From Calamus simplicifolius (Eukaryota; Streptophyta; Magnoliopsida; Arecales; Arecaceae), in the NCBI GenBank assembly GCA_900491605.1, contig UESW01000111.1, positions 1-64,000 on the forward strand: 64,000 nt of DNA, read 5' to 3'. A program made the translations under genes and the position numbers. The notes below the pieces were generated by a model that had not been told where the DNA came from, made no database searches, and saw only the letters and a program-made list of their open reading frames with translations. This document shows, in pieces, positions 48,129 through 59,733 of this stretch (position 1 is its first letter; the number at the start of each line of letters is the position of its first letter).

Positions 48129-51100
48129 AGCTTCCCTCTTGTAGCTAACTTGCTCAACTCGGTTTTTGGGAGTTGTGATATCAATACTAGCTCAAGTCAG
48201 CTTGGTATATGATTTAAGTCAGCCCTAGAAACCTTCCAAACCCTTAAGCTAATCTTTCATAAATTTTCAGTGAAGAATTATCGATAGATCGACCTCTAAA
48301 ACCTATTTAAACTTTACCTATCTTGGTAGCTCCTTATGGAACAAAGTCTCTCCCTAGAACTTTGAGGCTTTCTTGATTAAGGTCGCCCTTAGGAGTAATT
48401 GAAGAATGCTCTCTAAAATGGTCTCTCAAGTCGGCACCTAGGACTCATGCCTTTTGGGGTGCCCCTTAACCAAGCTTTGTTCTACATTCAACTGGCCTAG
48501 TTTTTATAACGCTTTGCATAGCCTTGACCAACTTGTCCTTCGGTGATCAATTTGAGGAGCATCAGTTAAACTCAAAGTTAATTTGAGCTAATTCTGTAAA
48601 ATCTTCGGTGGTTGCTAGGTTGAGTGAACAGTTGGGCACTACCACTCTTTTTAAGTCCATAACTTGCTAGAATTTTATAGGTCAACTTTGATGACTGGTC
48701 TTTTGTCAATCAAGGCTAAAGTAAATTAAGATGCATTGAAAAAATTGAAACTTTTATTCATATATAAGAGAATATTAGAAGGCCACTAACAGTACATCTT
48801 AAGATTTTTTGAATTCTAAGTACATGAGATTGGTTCTCCATTAGGTTTTTCAAGTCTATGAGCTCTTAGTTAAACTACCTCCATTACTCAGTAAGCACTT
48901 TCCTAGTCTGGGATTAATTTGCCTTCTTTGTTATCTTGGCCCAATGCCATAGTTTTTCTTAAGACTAGTCTTTAAGGCTAAATTGGGTCCTTTTAACCCT
49001 TGAGTTGTAGTATTTAACCGTCCTTTGCTGATAGATTACCGACTTAGTCTTTAAGGCTAAATTGGCTCCTTTTAACCCTTGAGTTTAATCGTCCTTTGCT
49101 GATAGATTGCCACTCTAACTTGTAATTTCTCTTAGACTTCCTTAATCAAGTCGAGGTTAGCTCAAGTCATCAACATTCTCCTGTTTGTGAAATTCTTGGA
49201 CATAATGGCTTAGCATCTTGAAATCAATTGGATCGATGACTTATGTCCTAAAAGCTAATTGAACGGTATCTCTCTAGTTGGTACTTATCTAATAGTTTAG
49301 TAATTTATAGTATATTAAGAAGCTCTTCCATGCAAAGGCTTTTAGTTCAATCAAATTCCATCTTTAGAGCTTAGAGAATAATGTAGTTCATTATTTGTGC
49401 TTATTTATTGGTTTGAGGATGGGTTACCGAGGTGAATTGATAGCTGATGTCGAGCTCTTAGAATAAAACATTATTGAATTATCTATCATTCAGTGATAAG
49501 AAGTTTAGGAATCCTAAACCATTAGATAATGGCTCTTTAGACAAAGTCTCAGATTTTTAGCTTCATGAATTGAGCTAAGGGTTTAGCCTTGGTCCACTTA
49601 ATAAAGTAATCGATGGTTACTATAAGAAACTTCCTTTGACCCAAGCTAAAGGGAATGGTCCAAAGGATGTCTATCTCCATTATGCAATTGGCCAAGGGCT
49701 TCTAATCATTGGTAGCTTGGTGGCTGGGTGGCTTCTTCTTCATGGTCAACCAGTAATATCTCTGTCGGAGTATCTTACAAGCTAGTGCCCTACCCTCAAA
49801 GTGATTATCACCGACAATTTCATAGACTTTTTAGAGGACGTAATCAGCCTTTGTTGGTAAGAGGCATCTCAGATGGGTCAATTTGAAGGACCTTTTGTAT
49901 AGCTTGCCAACCTGGTTGCTAGTCTCCGGATCATCTCTTAGCTTCATTCTTGTTTTAAGGAAGCCAAGCATCTTTGAAGTAGGAGATGACCAAGTAATGG
50001 CACTCTTGTCCCATTAAAGCTATCTTTGATAAGATATCAACTTACATATTTTTCGACATCAAGATTGCTTGAATGTCAAGGTGCTCAAAGGCTTAAACTA
50101 GGCTTTGTAACTTATTGAAATAATTATGTGTACTAGGTTGTCTCACTTCATATTCACTTTGGACCTAGCCCCCTATGAGCTGTGAGTTTCTATAGATCTT
50201 CAAGGTTGTTTGATCTTCATTCTGGGCCTTAAAGTGTAGTTTAGTTCAACTACTTTGGGGCTGATGAGAATCAGCTCTTCTTTGCTCCCAACTTCATTAA
50301 AGACTCCAACCATATACATTCTATGAAAGGTTACAATGGTGGCTCCTCTGTTTCAATAGTTTTAAGCTTGTCTAGATTGTTACTTTTAGAAATTAATCGG
50401 CTAAAACCTGCACCTTTATTACTTATCTTAATTGATGTGAAATTCACTTAGCTTGATTAACAACTTGACTAGCTAACCTAAGATGTCTGGCTTGTGCGAA
50501 ATTTGTCTCAATGGTTGGTTGGTCAACACCACTACTATTTAAATATAGAACTAAGGCATCAATTTACAAGCTGAGATAACCAAGGCATATGCAAAATTCT
50601 TAGTTAGCTGGTATCTTGTCTTAGCATTACAAAATATTTGGCTCATATAGTTAATAGGCTTCTACTTTTCTAGTAATTGTGTACAAGGACCAAGCAAAGT
50701 GCTACATTAGACATAACTAGGTAGATGAACAATTCCTTCTATTCTTATGGATTACAATGTACGAAAGGAAAGCTAAGGTGTTTCTTCATATCTTTAAAGG
50801 ATCTCTGGTATATCAAGAATGGCTCATAACTTTTCCAGATTAGCTTCAATCCCTTAGTGGCCAACCATAAACTTGAGAGGAACTTATCCAAAGTGACACA
50901 GAAGGTATATTTATTTGGGTTAAGCTTCATCTGTAGTGCCTTAACATTTGGAAGGCTTCATTTAGGTGGGCCACATGTTGCTCGACTTTAATACCTTTCA
51001 CTAGCATTTCATCCACTTTGGCCTTCATATTTCTATGGAGCAGCTTCCTGAAAGTTTGGTTCACCAGCCTCTATTAGGTCATCCTAGCATTCTTTAGCCT

Positions 51101-52315
51101 AAAATGCATTGCTTTATAGTAGTAAAGCTCCTTCTCCAAGATAAAAGCTATTTTTTCATAAAGCAAGTGCATTCTAATTTGACTATAATTAGAGAAGACA
51201 TTCATGAAGCTAAGTAGCTCGTGTCCGACCGTAGCATAATAAGTTGATCTATCTTTTGTAAGAGAAAACTATTCTTGAGGTAGGAATTTGTTTAGGTCAA
51301 CAAGATTAACACACATCTGCTACTTTTTATTTGGCTTCTTCACATTGGCAATGTTAGCTAGTTCATCGGCGTAATATGGTTTCTTGATGAATTTAGCTTC
51401 CAACAATTTGCCTAACTTTTCTTTGATCACTCGTTATCAATCATAGTGAAGAATATCTTAGTCTGCTAGGTTTGTGGCTTAGATACACATTAAGTCGATA
51501 AACAATGATGTTAGGATTAATGCATGGTATGTTCATGGTTAACTAGGTGAACACATTTGGATTCTTGTGAAGAACCTCAACTATCTTATCTTGGACTTGC
51601 TCGAATAAAAGGGTGTTGCTTTTAATAACTTTTAACTTTGGCGTTGTCATCTCCTAAAAGGATGACCTCTAATCCTCAGCTAGCTCTACATATTACTTCT
51701 TTAGCTTATCTTAGATGTTTAAGTTATTGAGTAGTAAGGACTCAACTGATCTGCTTTTCCTTTTTAAGGTTGCCACATTTCATTGCCGAGCTATCACTTG
51801 ATTCTTTTGAGTTTCCTATACCTGAATCAGTGGAAATTTTGTTAGTAGGTAATAGCTCAATATGATACTCTTGAGAGCATTTAAGCTTGATTGACCTAAG
51901 ATAGCGATATAGGCAGCAAATACCTTAACAACGATAAAGCCTACCATCATAGTTTTGAAGTAGGGTTCTTCTCCCATAGTCACTAGGACGGTTATCCTTC
52001 CCTTTACTCGAGTGGGCTCTTTAGTGAATCTAACCAATGGCACTTCGATCGACTTTAGATGGTCCATAAGCTAACATTAACTACTAAAATTCTCTTCACT
52101 TGGTAGTTTACAATGATCAATAAGATTGCTAAAGTATCATTATAAAAAATCTGAACTCCATTCTAATCTTCTCCTAAGAATGTGATGCTTGGCTCTTTTC
52201 AATATTCACCTTCTTAGTGGAAAGGCTCCTTGGCTAATATTTACTGGGTATAAGCTTTTTGAGCTAAAGAGCTTTCCTCACTAACCACTAAACCATTATG
52301 GATCATATTGATGAC
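48129..52315 (-). pseudogene. Decayed Ty3-gypsy pol (Tat-type), minus strand
   Basis: Read on minus from the right. Protease C-terminal part at 51816-52067 has YIAILGQSSLNALKSIIL, the usual YN.ILGRP.LN pattern. RT lies at about 50745-51450, with KVDEMLVK at about 51000-51021 where active copies have V-D-D-M, then MKLNPNKYTFCVT at 50930. Integrase lies at about 49280-49690, with EIDILWTIP, GQRKFLIVTIDYFIKWTKAK and a TDNGR-like site. Stops and frameshifts are dense, so this is an old copy. A short segment (TCTTTAAGGCTAAATTGG..., about 48972-49110) is tandemly repeated. Its Gag lies beyond the CACTA-like element at 54064-54690. Confidence 0.8.
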
Positions 52316-52569
52316 TAGTAGCAAGCTTGCCAGAAATTACATCATTAGCGACACCCGCAAAGCATTGCTAAACATTAAAATACATCGCTAAAGAGGATTA
52401 GCGATGCCATTGCAATGCCGAAGTGCGGTCGCTAAACACTCGGCTATTCAGTGACTCCTATATGTGTTGCAACTTTGCGATGAAAAGTATCACAAAATAG
52501 TGATGCATTTGCGTTGCTATTTAGTGACGCGTTCTCTTGCATCGCTATTTAGAATGCAATCAATTCAAC

Positions 52570-53340
52570 TACTAGTTTTATCTAAAATGAGTGATGCTGG
52601 ATGGAATGTGGAAGCCTCTCATCTTCGAGCGTGATCCGAGCAAGCCGCTCGATGGGATCAAGAGCGGTACGCTATCTGGTGGCTGAAAGGAGACAAAAAC
52701 CTCCTTAATTCCTTGATGAACCATTCATATACAACTTAGATTCTAACCAAAATTAATAGAAACACATTGGAAATTTGGATTTGGGTTCAAAACTCTAATC
52801 AAGTTCAAGTTGGCACAGTGGAATTTCAAGCAAAGCGCAAGTAGGCTGTTGACAACATAGAGCCATGATTCCAAACATGTAAAGGCTATTGACAACTGCC
52901 CTCCTAATCCTTAATTAGAGAAGATATTTGTGAAGCAATTCACAAGAGAATTTTAATCCAAGAATAAAACTAACAGAAGCCAAAATAGAGCAACAAAATC
53001 ACTCCTAGAAATTCGACCATCCGGTCGATTCTCCCATTCAAACAAAATATAGATTCCCCCAGGAATATTATTTCACAAAATCCATCAATCCATGAGCAAA
53101 TAAATCCTCATTCATATTGAAAAAAAAAGCAGTACAACGGACCGAACTCAACTTGCAGGAAGAATAAAAAAGGATGGAGAAAAAAAAAGATGGAAAAATG
53201 CTTTACCTCAACTAGAGAAGACTTTCCTTCGACGGCGAGGCGAAGATCGGACTCCGGGGCCAAAGAGATGGAAGATCAAGGTGAGGAGAGGTTTTGGTGC
53301 TCTTCAAAGGTGGTCGACATGAATGAAATGCTAGGGTTAG
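52570..53340. other. Unique core of the CACTA-like element
   Basis: Between the subterminal repeats lies about 770 bases of different composition. An open frame at 53190-53456 (plus) begins here but runs into the repeats and matches nothing I know. The core may be captured host DNA or the remains of the element's own gene; I cannot decide. Confidence 0.35.
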
Positions 53341-54050
53341 GATTTTGGTTATATGATATTTTACGATGCAAAACTTTTGATGCAACCAAATGCATCGCTA
53401 ATTTAGCGATGCAACTAATTGCATCGCTAGTTTGCGATGCAGATAGGTGTTGCTAACCACGCAATGAAAATATTTCATCAAAAATTTAGCAACGCCATAA
53501 CTTGCGTTGCTAAATAGTGATGCATAAAGGTGTCGCTAACCAATGATAGTTAGGGATGATAGAAAATGCATCGCTATATCACAACGAGAATATTTTATCA
53601 AAAAATTTAGTGATGCCATAACCTTGCATTGCTAAATAGCAATGCATATAGGCGTCACTAACCAATGATGGTTAGCAACGATAGAAAATGTGTCGCTATA
53701 TCGCAACGAGAATATTTTATCAAAAAATTCAATGACGCCATAACCTTGCGTCACTAAATAGCGACGCATATAGGCGTCGCTAACCAATGATGGTTAGCGA
53801 CGATAGAAAATGCATCGCTATATCGCAACAAAAATATTTTATCAAAAAATTTAGCCATGCCATAATCTTGCATCGCTAAATAGCAATAAAACAGGCATCG
53901 CTAAATAGCGACGAAACAGGCATCGCTATTTTGTAACTAAAGTTATCGTCAATGATTTTGACAGGGCATCACTAAATGCATCGCTATTTCATCTGCACCG
54001 CAATTTGGTTGCTATTTAGCGATGCATTTTTTGCATCGCTATTTTAGAAT
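53340..54050. repeat. Right subterminal repeat block, TAGCGATGC words
   Basis: Several units of about 120 bases recur, each with GTTAGCGACGATAGAAAATG, CATCGCTATATCGCAACGAG and AATATTTTATCAAAAAATTT. CpG sites in the words (GCGACGC) have often become GCAATGC or GTGATGC, the pattern left by methylated-cytosine decay. Confidence 0.85.
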
Positions 54051-54063
54051 TTTCTTATAGTGA

Positions 54064-54690
54064 AGTCAGTTATTTGGCCTTTGGCCTCTTCTCATGCCGG
54101 GACTCCTCTTAGACACCTTGCTCCATTGATTAATGACCCTAGACATAGTGATTAAGGTACCCTCTACAAATGAGGTTCTTAATCTCATCCTTCAAGTGTT
54201 GACATTCCTCAGTAACATGCTCATGATCTCTATGGAATCAACATTACTTATTCTTGTCTCGCCTAGTAGGTTTTTTCCTTATTTTGTAGAGCCATTAGAC
54301 ATAGTCTTCATATCTGATGTGTATCAAAATCTGGTTTTGAGGAGCATTGAAAGGAGTATATCTCTTGAATATCTAATAAAGGTTTTTAGGTCGGTGTGGC
54401 ACTTCCAAGGCAACTCGAAGCTACTTTAAGATCATGTCATCTTTTATTTTTAGTCTTCTACTACTCCACTCATTATGTTCGAAAGAAACTCTTCATCATC
54501 ATTCTTTTGAACTTGCATTCTCTCTTTTACATTGTATTAATCCTTAAGGTAGATCATCATCTCCACCATATTAAGCTTCAATCAACTCCTCCTCTCATCG
54601 AGTACCGATTCTTCTGCACTAAAAGTAGATCTGATGCTACTATAGACACCAGAGGGGCTAGTAGATCATAAACCATGATGGTAAGCACAA
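54064..54690 (-). pseudogene. Decayed Tat-type Gag, minus strand
   Basis: On minus, fragments read RYTPFNAPQNQILIHI, then RRDKNK, then [20 protein letters not shown] and [12 protein letters not shown] (about 54140-54390). The FHRDHGH.TE.C..LKDEIE.LIRRG pattern is the hallmark of the C-terminal part of Tat-lineage Gag. It continues the pol at 48129-52315 once the CACTA-like insertion is removed. The part at 54450-54690 looks like more Gag but I could not align it. Confidence 0.75.
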
Positions 54691-54849
54691 GATAATTATT
54701 CTCAGATGCTCTTTATTAGGCTAAAATATCAAAATTATCTATTTCTTCTTGAGTTACAATGTTTATAAAATCATTAATCAAATAAATATTCAATTCAGTG
54801 CATAAGGATGATGAAGTAATGATTCTTTATTTTTTTTTTTTAATGAAGT
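54691..54849. other. AT-rich junction
   Basis: No recognisable feature between the gypsy remnant and the hAT remnant. Confidence 0.4.
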
Positions 54850-56110
54850 CCTATATCTACCATCACTACTGCCCCCACTAGCTACTATCACTTAGGGTTG
54901 GTCTTGAAATAGAAGACTTTTTATTTTTTTTATATTTTGATCATATAATACAACTATTTCATTTAATAAATTTTTAATTTCATCTTTAAATCTATTCATA
55001 TGTACTTCTTAATTTATTGTTTTATAAATTACTTCTAATATTATATATAAACCATCTAATTTAAATATATGGTCCATAACTAAAGGTAAACAATTAAAAT
55101 ATGAAAATTCTTCCTAATATTTATTAAATTTTATTTCATTGGTAAAATTATATTTTTCAAAACTTTTAAATTTTTTATATTTTGAAAAATAGTTGGTAAT
55201 ATTATATATTTATTACAAAACTAAGGGAGAGGTAGGATAATAAGTATCAGATAAAATATTGATAGCTTCATAAAAATATTATCAAAATTGCATAATAATA
55301 CTAGAATTAAGCCAATGAGAATCTAATACATAGTTACCAAAGGACTGACTCTTACAAAATATAGTAATAATATCTTTATATTAAAAATATAATTGTAACA
55401 TTAAATATGCAGACTTTCATTTATATTTTACATCTAATAAAAATTTTCTACATTCTAATTTATGGGTAATACATAAAGATTTAAATTCTTGTCTTCTAGC
55501 TCTTGAGAATTGTATATATTTAATAGTATCTCTAAGTTTACTTATATATGACTCGATAACTTTTAAACTATATTGTATAATTAAATTTATAATATGGAAT
55601 GCGCATATAATATGAAAATTTTCATCTAAGATGGGGCATAGATGAAGTTTGAGTAATTCAACAAATATTATTATTAGATGATTTATCTAAACTAATTAAA
55701 TTTTTTTATCATGTATATGATATTTACATACCGTTAGTATAATATAAGCATATAACTATTTATAATTTGAATGTCAACTTAGTTTTGAATAGAGCAGAGT
55801 GGAGAAAGCAAATTCATGTAGCCAACCCCATGGAAAAGGCTTAGATGAGTTGAGCTGAGTAGTATAATATAAGCATGAATAATGATGATAGTGTATGGAT
55901 ATTAAATTAATTTAAAAATAAGAACACTTTTTCATATTACCCCATCACAATAAATAAAATTTATGGTAATATAAATATAAGATAATTCAATAGCACTTGC
56001 CCAAATATCAAATTTAACTGCACTAGCCATTTATTATAGTTAAAAAGAACATTTTAGAAATTTGATAAAAATACTTCCAAACTAGTCATTTTTTATCCTT
56101 TTTGGGAGGT
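54850..56110 (-). pseudogene. Decayed hAT-family transposase, minus strand
   Basis: A minus-strand stretch at about 55240-55680 reads, with stops, LLKLHLCPILDENFHIICAF, then HIINLIIQYSLKVIESYISK, KLRDTIKYIQFSRARRQEFK and KWKSAYLMLQL, then EAINILSDTYYPTSPL. This is the order seen in plant hAT transposases (CAHIINLIVQ, IKY...S..R...F, RWNSTYLML, F.G..YPT.N). Further down, YFNCLPLVMDHIFKLDGLYI and FKDEIKNLLNEIVVLY may be the following part. A BED-finger-like piece could lie at 55900-56110 (VWKYF). The tract is extremely AT-rich, as if heavily mutated. No terminal repeats were found. Confidence 0.65.
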
Positions 56111-56926
56111 ATTTTTAGAAAATACCTACCAGCCCAAGCATGTTAGGCACGTCCCTGGCAGGCCATGCCTAGCATGCTAGGCCTGTGTGCTTGGTGTGCC
56201 CAATAAGCCATGCCACAATTTGGCCTGTTAGTATTAGTCATGCCCAATTACGGGCCATGGGTTGTGCCAGCCTGTGATGGGCAACCATGCTAGCATAGCC
56301 CGTAGGTCTAGAGGGGATAGGAAAAGTCTTTGTACACTGCCTCCGGTGCAGCAAGTCCTACGTGGGCTACCCCCTCTTCTGATTGGTCCACGTGGATCCT
56401 ACGTGACTGACGTGTCGGACGGTATGGCTCTGCTACGATGTTACGTTCTGATCGTGATGGCCATGAAAAGCGCTTTGCTTTTTTTTAAAATTAGCATGCA
56501 GATGAAAATACTCTTTCCCTCCAGCCTACTTCTACCGTTTTTTTTGGATTTCATCTGTGCAAGCAAAACACTTTCTTCCCCCTCGCTCTGGCTTTTGGAT
56601 GCTAAGGAATCAGTCAAAGATTTGAGCACGATCCTCGCTCTGAGAGTCCGGTCGAAAGAAAATATTTCAGCTTCGAGGCTGAAATACCTAGCTACTGAAG
56701 TCTTTGTACAAAACTTATGGAGGAAATGTCATCCGTAGCACGAAATTCTTTCGTTATGAGGTTGTTGTGGTTTATGAGCTTGACGATAAAAAACTCTTTC
56801 TGATTGTAAAACATTCTTCCTGTGGATGATGGTGCCACGAAGCGGGAGTCTGGGGTTGAGGTTGTGGTTTATGAGCTTGATGATAGCTTTAAGGATCTCC
56901 TACCAGATAAGATGGCGGGTAGAAGT
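56111..56926. other. Unassigned DNA before the minisatellite, possible transposon end
   Basis: Starts with a CATGCTAGGC/GCATGCTAGG-rich stretch (56130-56290). At 56310 begins GGGGATAGGAAAAGTCTTTG, and AAGTCTTTGTAC recurs at 56699. This could mark the end of a larger transposon, but I found no matching inverted copy in the window. The open frame 56262-56738 has no recognisable domain. Confidence 0.3.
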
Positions 56927-57755
56927 AGGGTGTCAAACTGGTGTCGTGGGTTTTCAACTAGGGTGTCGTGGGTTTTGAACTAATGCTTTGTCTTAATGTT
57001 TTTGAATGGGTGTCCTAGGTTTTGAACTAGAGTGTCATGGGTTTTCAACTTGGGTGTCATGGGTTTTAACTAATGCTTTGTCTTAACGTTTTCTGAATGG
57101 GTGTCGTAGGTTTTGAACTAAGGTGTCATGGGTTTTGAACTAGGGTGTCATGGGTTTTGAACTAGGGTATCATGGGTTTTCAACTAGGGTGTCATGGGTT
57201 TTGAACTAATGCTTTGTCTTAACATTTTCTGAATGGGTGTCGTAGGTTTTGAACTAGGGTGTCGTGGGTTTGAACTAATGCTTTGTCTTAACGTTTTCTA
57301 AATGGGTGTCGTAGGTTTTAAACTAGGGTGTCGTTGGTTTTGAACTAGGGTGTCATGGGTTTTGAACTAATGCTTTGTCTTAACGTTTTCTGAATGGGTG
57401 TCATGGGTTTTGAACTAGGGTGTCGTGGGTTTTAAACTAGGGTGTCATGGGTTTTCAACTAAGGTGTCGTGGGTTTTGAACTAATGCTTGTCTTAACGTT
57501 CTAAATGGGTGTCGTGGGTTTTGAACTAGGCTGTCGTGGGTTTTGAACTAGGGTGTCGTAGGTTTTCAACTAGGGTGTCGTGGGTTTTAAATTAATGCTT
57601 TGTCTTAAATTTTCTGAATGGGTGTCGTAGGTTTTGAACTAGGGTGTCATGGGTTTTGAACTAATGTTTTATCTTAACGTTTTCTGAATGGGTGTCGTAG
57701 GTTTTGAACTAGGGTGTCATGGGTTTTGAACTAGGGTGTCGTGGGTTTCAAACTA
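56927..57755. repeat. Minisatellite A, about 22-base unit
   Basis: About 830 bases of tandem GGTGTCGTGGGTTTTGAACT (with AG linking units, 22 bases). It is interspersed with a longer unit that inserts AATGCTTTGTCTTAACGTTT followed by TCTGAATG. CG in GTCGTGG alternates with CA (GTCATGG), as expected of methylated CpG decay. It has no coding content. Confidence 0.95.
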
Positions 57756-58528
57756 AGCCGAGCTCCCTTATCCTTCGGTCTCAACCGATGCTAACGGGAC
57801 ACTCATCATGCTTCGGCGAGTCTGAGAATATATCGCACTCTGGCTGGAACTTATGAGTTCCACTTATCTCAGGGACGCTACACCTTAGCCTCGTCAAGAT
57901 CACCAAAGACCCCCCAGGAGGATGGTCCGTTTGGTAAGGCTCACATGATAAGAGTGAATGGCAGCAAACACAAAAGTTACTGAAATTTATTTTTATTCAT
58001 CACACAAAGAAAAACAAGAAGAAAAGAAAAGAAAAAAGTACAAGAGCCCTCACTGGGGCTTGTCATCTTCTCCGGGCGCTGAGCTCCCCCCATGCTGCGG
58101 GGCTAACTCGGTAATCTTCTGCTGGAGGGATGCTACTTGCCCTCCAGCTGGCTGTTGGCTCATGCAGGATCTCGACCTCTCGTTGAAATGGCCAGGTATT
58201 GCTTGGCCGCCTTTTGGAGTTTCTCATGATTTGCGAGTGACGACGCCAAGACCTCCGCATCGACGGTTACAATTGTGCGGCTCCCATAGGGGCCAGTCGA
58301 TCGCCCATCGTCTCCAAAAGCTATCTCAGTATCCAAAAATTTTGAAAGATCAGCTGAAAAGGTGATTAACGATGGTATTCCCCATCCATATTTAAGCTAC
58401 TCATGCGGGTGTTTCGATTTCCCGAGCCTTCAGCTCCGGCGCCCCTATCGTGGAAACTCGCCACGTGCCACCATCTCAGTGGGCGCTCATAGGAAACGAA
58501 AGGTTGCGCCCCCCTCGTGAGCAAAACC
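57756..58528. other. Unique stretch between minisatellites A and B
   Basis: Contains a minus-strand coding-like piece (about 58040-58330; for example ASLQQKITELAPQHGGSSAP and EDDKPQ), Gln-rich and possibly coiled-coil, with stops. A TTAAATATGG box at 58386-58395 on minus could be its TATA element. I do not recognise the family. It may be a fragment of a retrotransposon extra ORF. Confidence 0.3.
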
Positions 58529-59424
58529 ATTACTGAAGAGAGTATGGGGAAACCAAATACTGTGACACCCTATTACCAATGCTGTGACACCCCAGTTGAA
58601 ACCTCACGACACCCTAGCACCAATGCTACGACACCGTGCTTAAAACTAGCCACGGAGAGAATCCCCGCGACACCCCAGGAGGAATTCGCCCCCCTCGTGA
58701 ACAGAAACCATTATGAAGAGAGTGTGGGAAAGCCAAATACTGTGACACGCTAGTACCAATGCTTCGCGACACCCCTGTTTAATTCGGCCGAAAATCCTTC
58801 GCGACACCCCAGTTGAAATCTCACGATACCCTAGCTTTAAGGCGACAACACCTGTGCTTATAACTGACCACGGAGAGAATCCCCGCGACACCCCAGGAGG
58901 AATTTGCCCCCCTCGTGAATAGAAACCATTACTGAAGAGAGTGTGGGGAAGCCAAATACTGCAACACCATAGTACCAATGCTTCGTGATACCCCAATTTA
59001 ATTCGGTCGAAAATCCTTCGCGACACCCTAGTTGAAATCTCACGACACTCTAGCTTTAAGGCGACGACACCTGTGCTTATAACTGACCACGGAGAGAATC
59101 CCCATGACACCCCAGGTGGAATTCAGCCGAAAATCCTCGCACACCCAATTGAAATCTCACGACACCCTAGCTTTAAGGTGATGACACCTGTGCTTATAAC
59201 TGACCACGACGATAATCCCTACGACACCCCAGGAGGAATTCGGCTGAAAATCCTTCGCGACACCCCAGTTAAACCTCACGGCACCCTATCACCAATGCTA
59301 CGACACCCGTGCTGACGACACTCGTGCTTATAACTGACCATGGAGAGAATCCCCGACACTCATTCTCGACACCCCAGTTAAAACTTTATGACACCCTTGT
59401 TATAAACTTATGACACCACTACGA
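58529..59424. repeat. Minisatellite B, complex units of about 120-220 bases
   Basis: Units recur around CCACGGAGAGAATCCCC (58651, 58869, 59088 and diverged later copies). Each holds several CGACACCCCAG words, AGGAGGAATTCGCCCCCCTC, GGCCGAAAATCCTTCGCGAC and GCTTTAAGGCGACAACACC. CGACACCCC is the reverse complement of GGGGTGTCG, so this array carries the same core as arrays A and C in the opposite direction. Confidence 0.9.
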
Positions 59425-59733
59425 TATATTTGAACAAGGCAAAATTTTGACGTCACCCTAGTTGTAATTCGATGACACCCTAGTAACTCAGCTATGCCAT
59501 CTTTTCGAGAAAAGTTGCAAAATATGGCCAGTTCCAACGAGTTTGCGTATCAGTGTGATGTGATCGTGGCGATCCTAGTGTCCTTTCATATTTCTCTGAG
59601 GTCGGCATAAAAAAATTTCTAAACCCTAAAGGTCCTTCGTTTGTTGCTCAAGAAGCCATCCTTCGTTTCTTGCTCGAGAAGCCACTGGTGTCCTAAATTT
59701 CTTCCATAGTTTTTTCTTCCATCTACTTAATTC
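59425..59733. other. 5' region of the Ulp1-like gene
   Basis: Has scattered, diverged GACACCCTAG words at its start (to about 59485), then unique sequence with TTCGTTTGTTGCTCAAGAAG and a diverged second copy of it. It is presumably promoter and 5' UTR of the gene starting at 59734. Confidence 0.35.

Larger units (their letters stand above)
52316..54062. mobile_element. CACTA-like non-autonomous DNA transposon
   Basis: The right end (TTTTCTTATAGTG, ending 54062) is the reverse complement of CACTATAAGAAAA, close to the CACTACAAGAAAA ends of plant CACTA elements. The left end is degraded; an AAG at 52323-52325 may pair with AAG at 54063-54065. Both subterminal parts (about 52340-52570 and 53340-54050) are packed with TAGCGATGC/GCATCGCTA words in both orientations, as expected of CACTA subterminal repeats. 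No transposase is present. It separates Gag from protease of the old gypsy element, so it inserted there. Confidence 0.6.

Noticed and set aside
56262..56738. 158-codon plus open frame
   Set aside because: No domain, no splice or start context, adjacent to repeats. Left unassigned.
58646..59110. 154-codon minus open frame
   Set aside because: Translates minisatellite B units.
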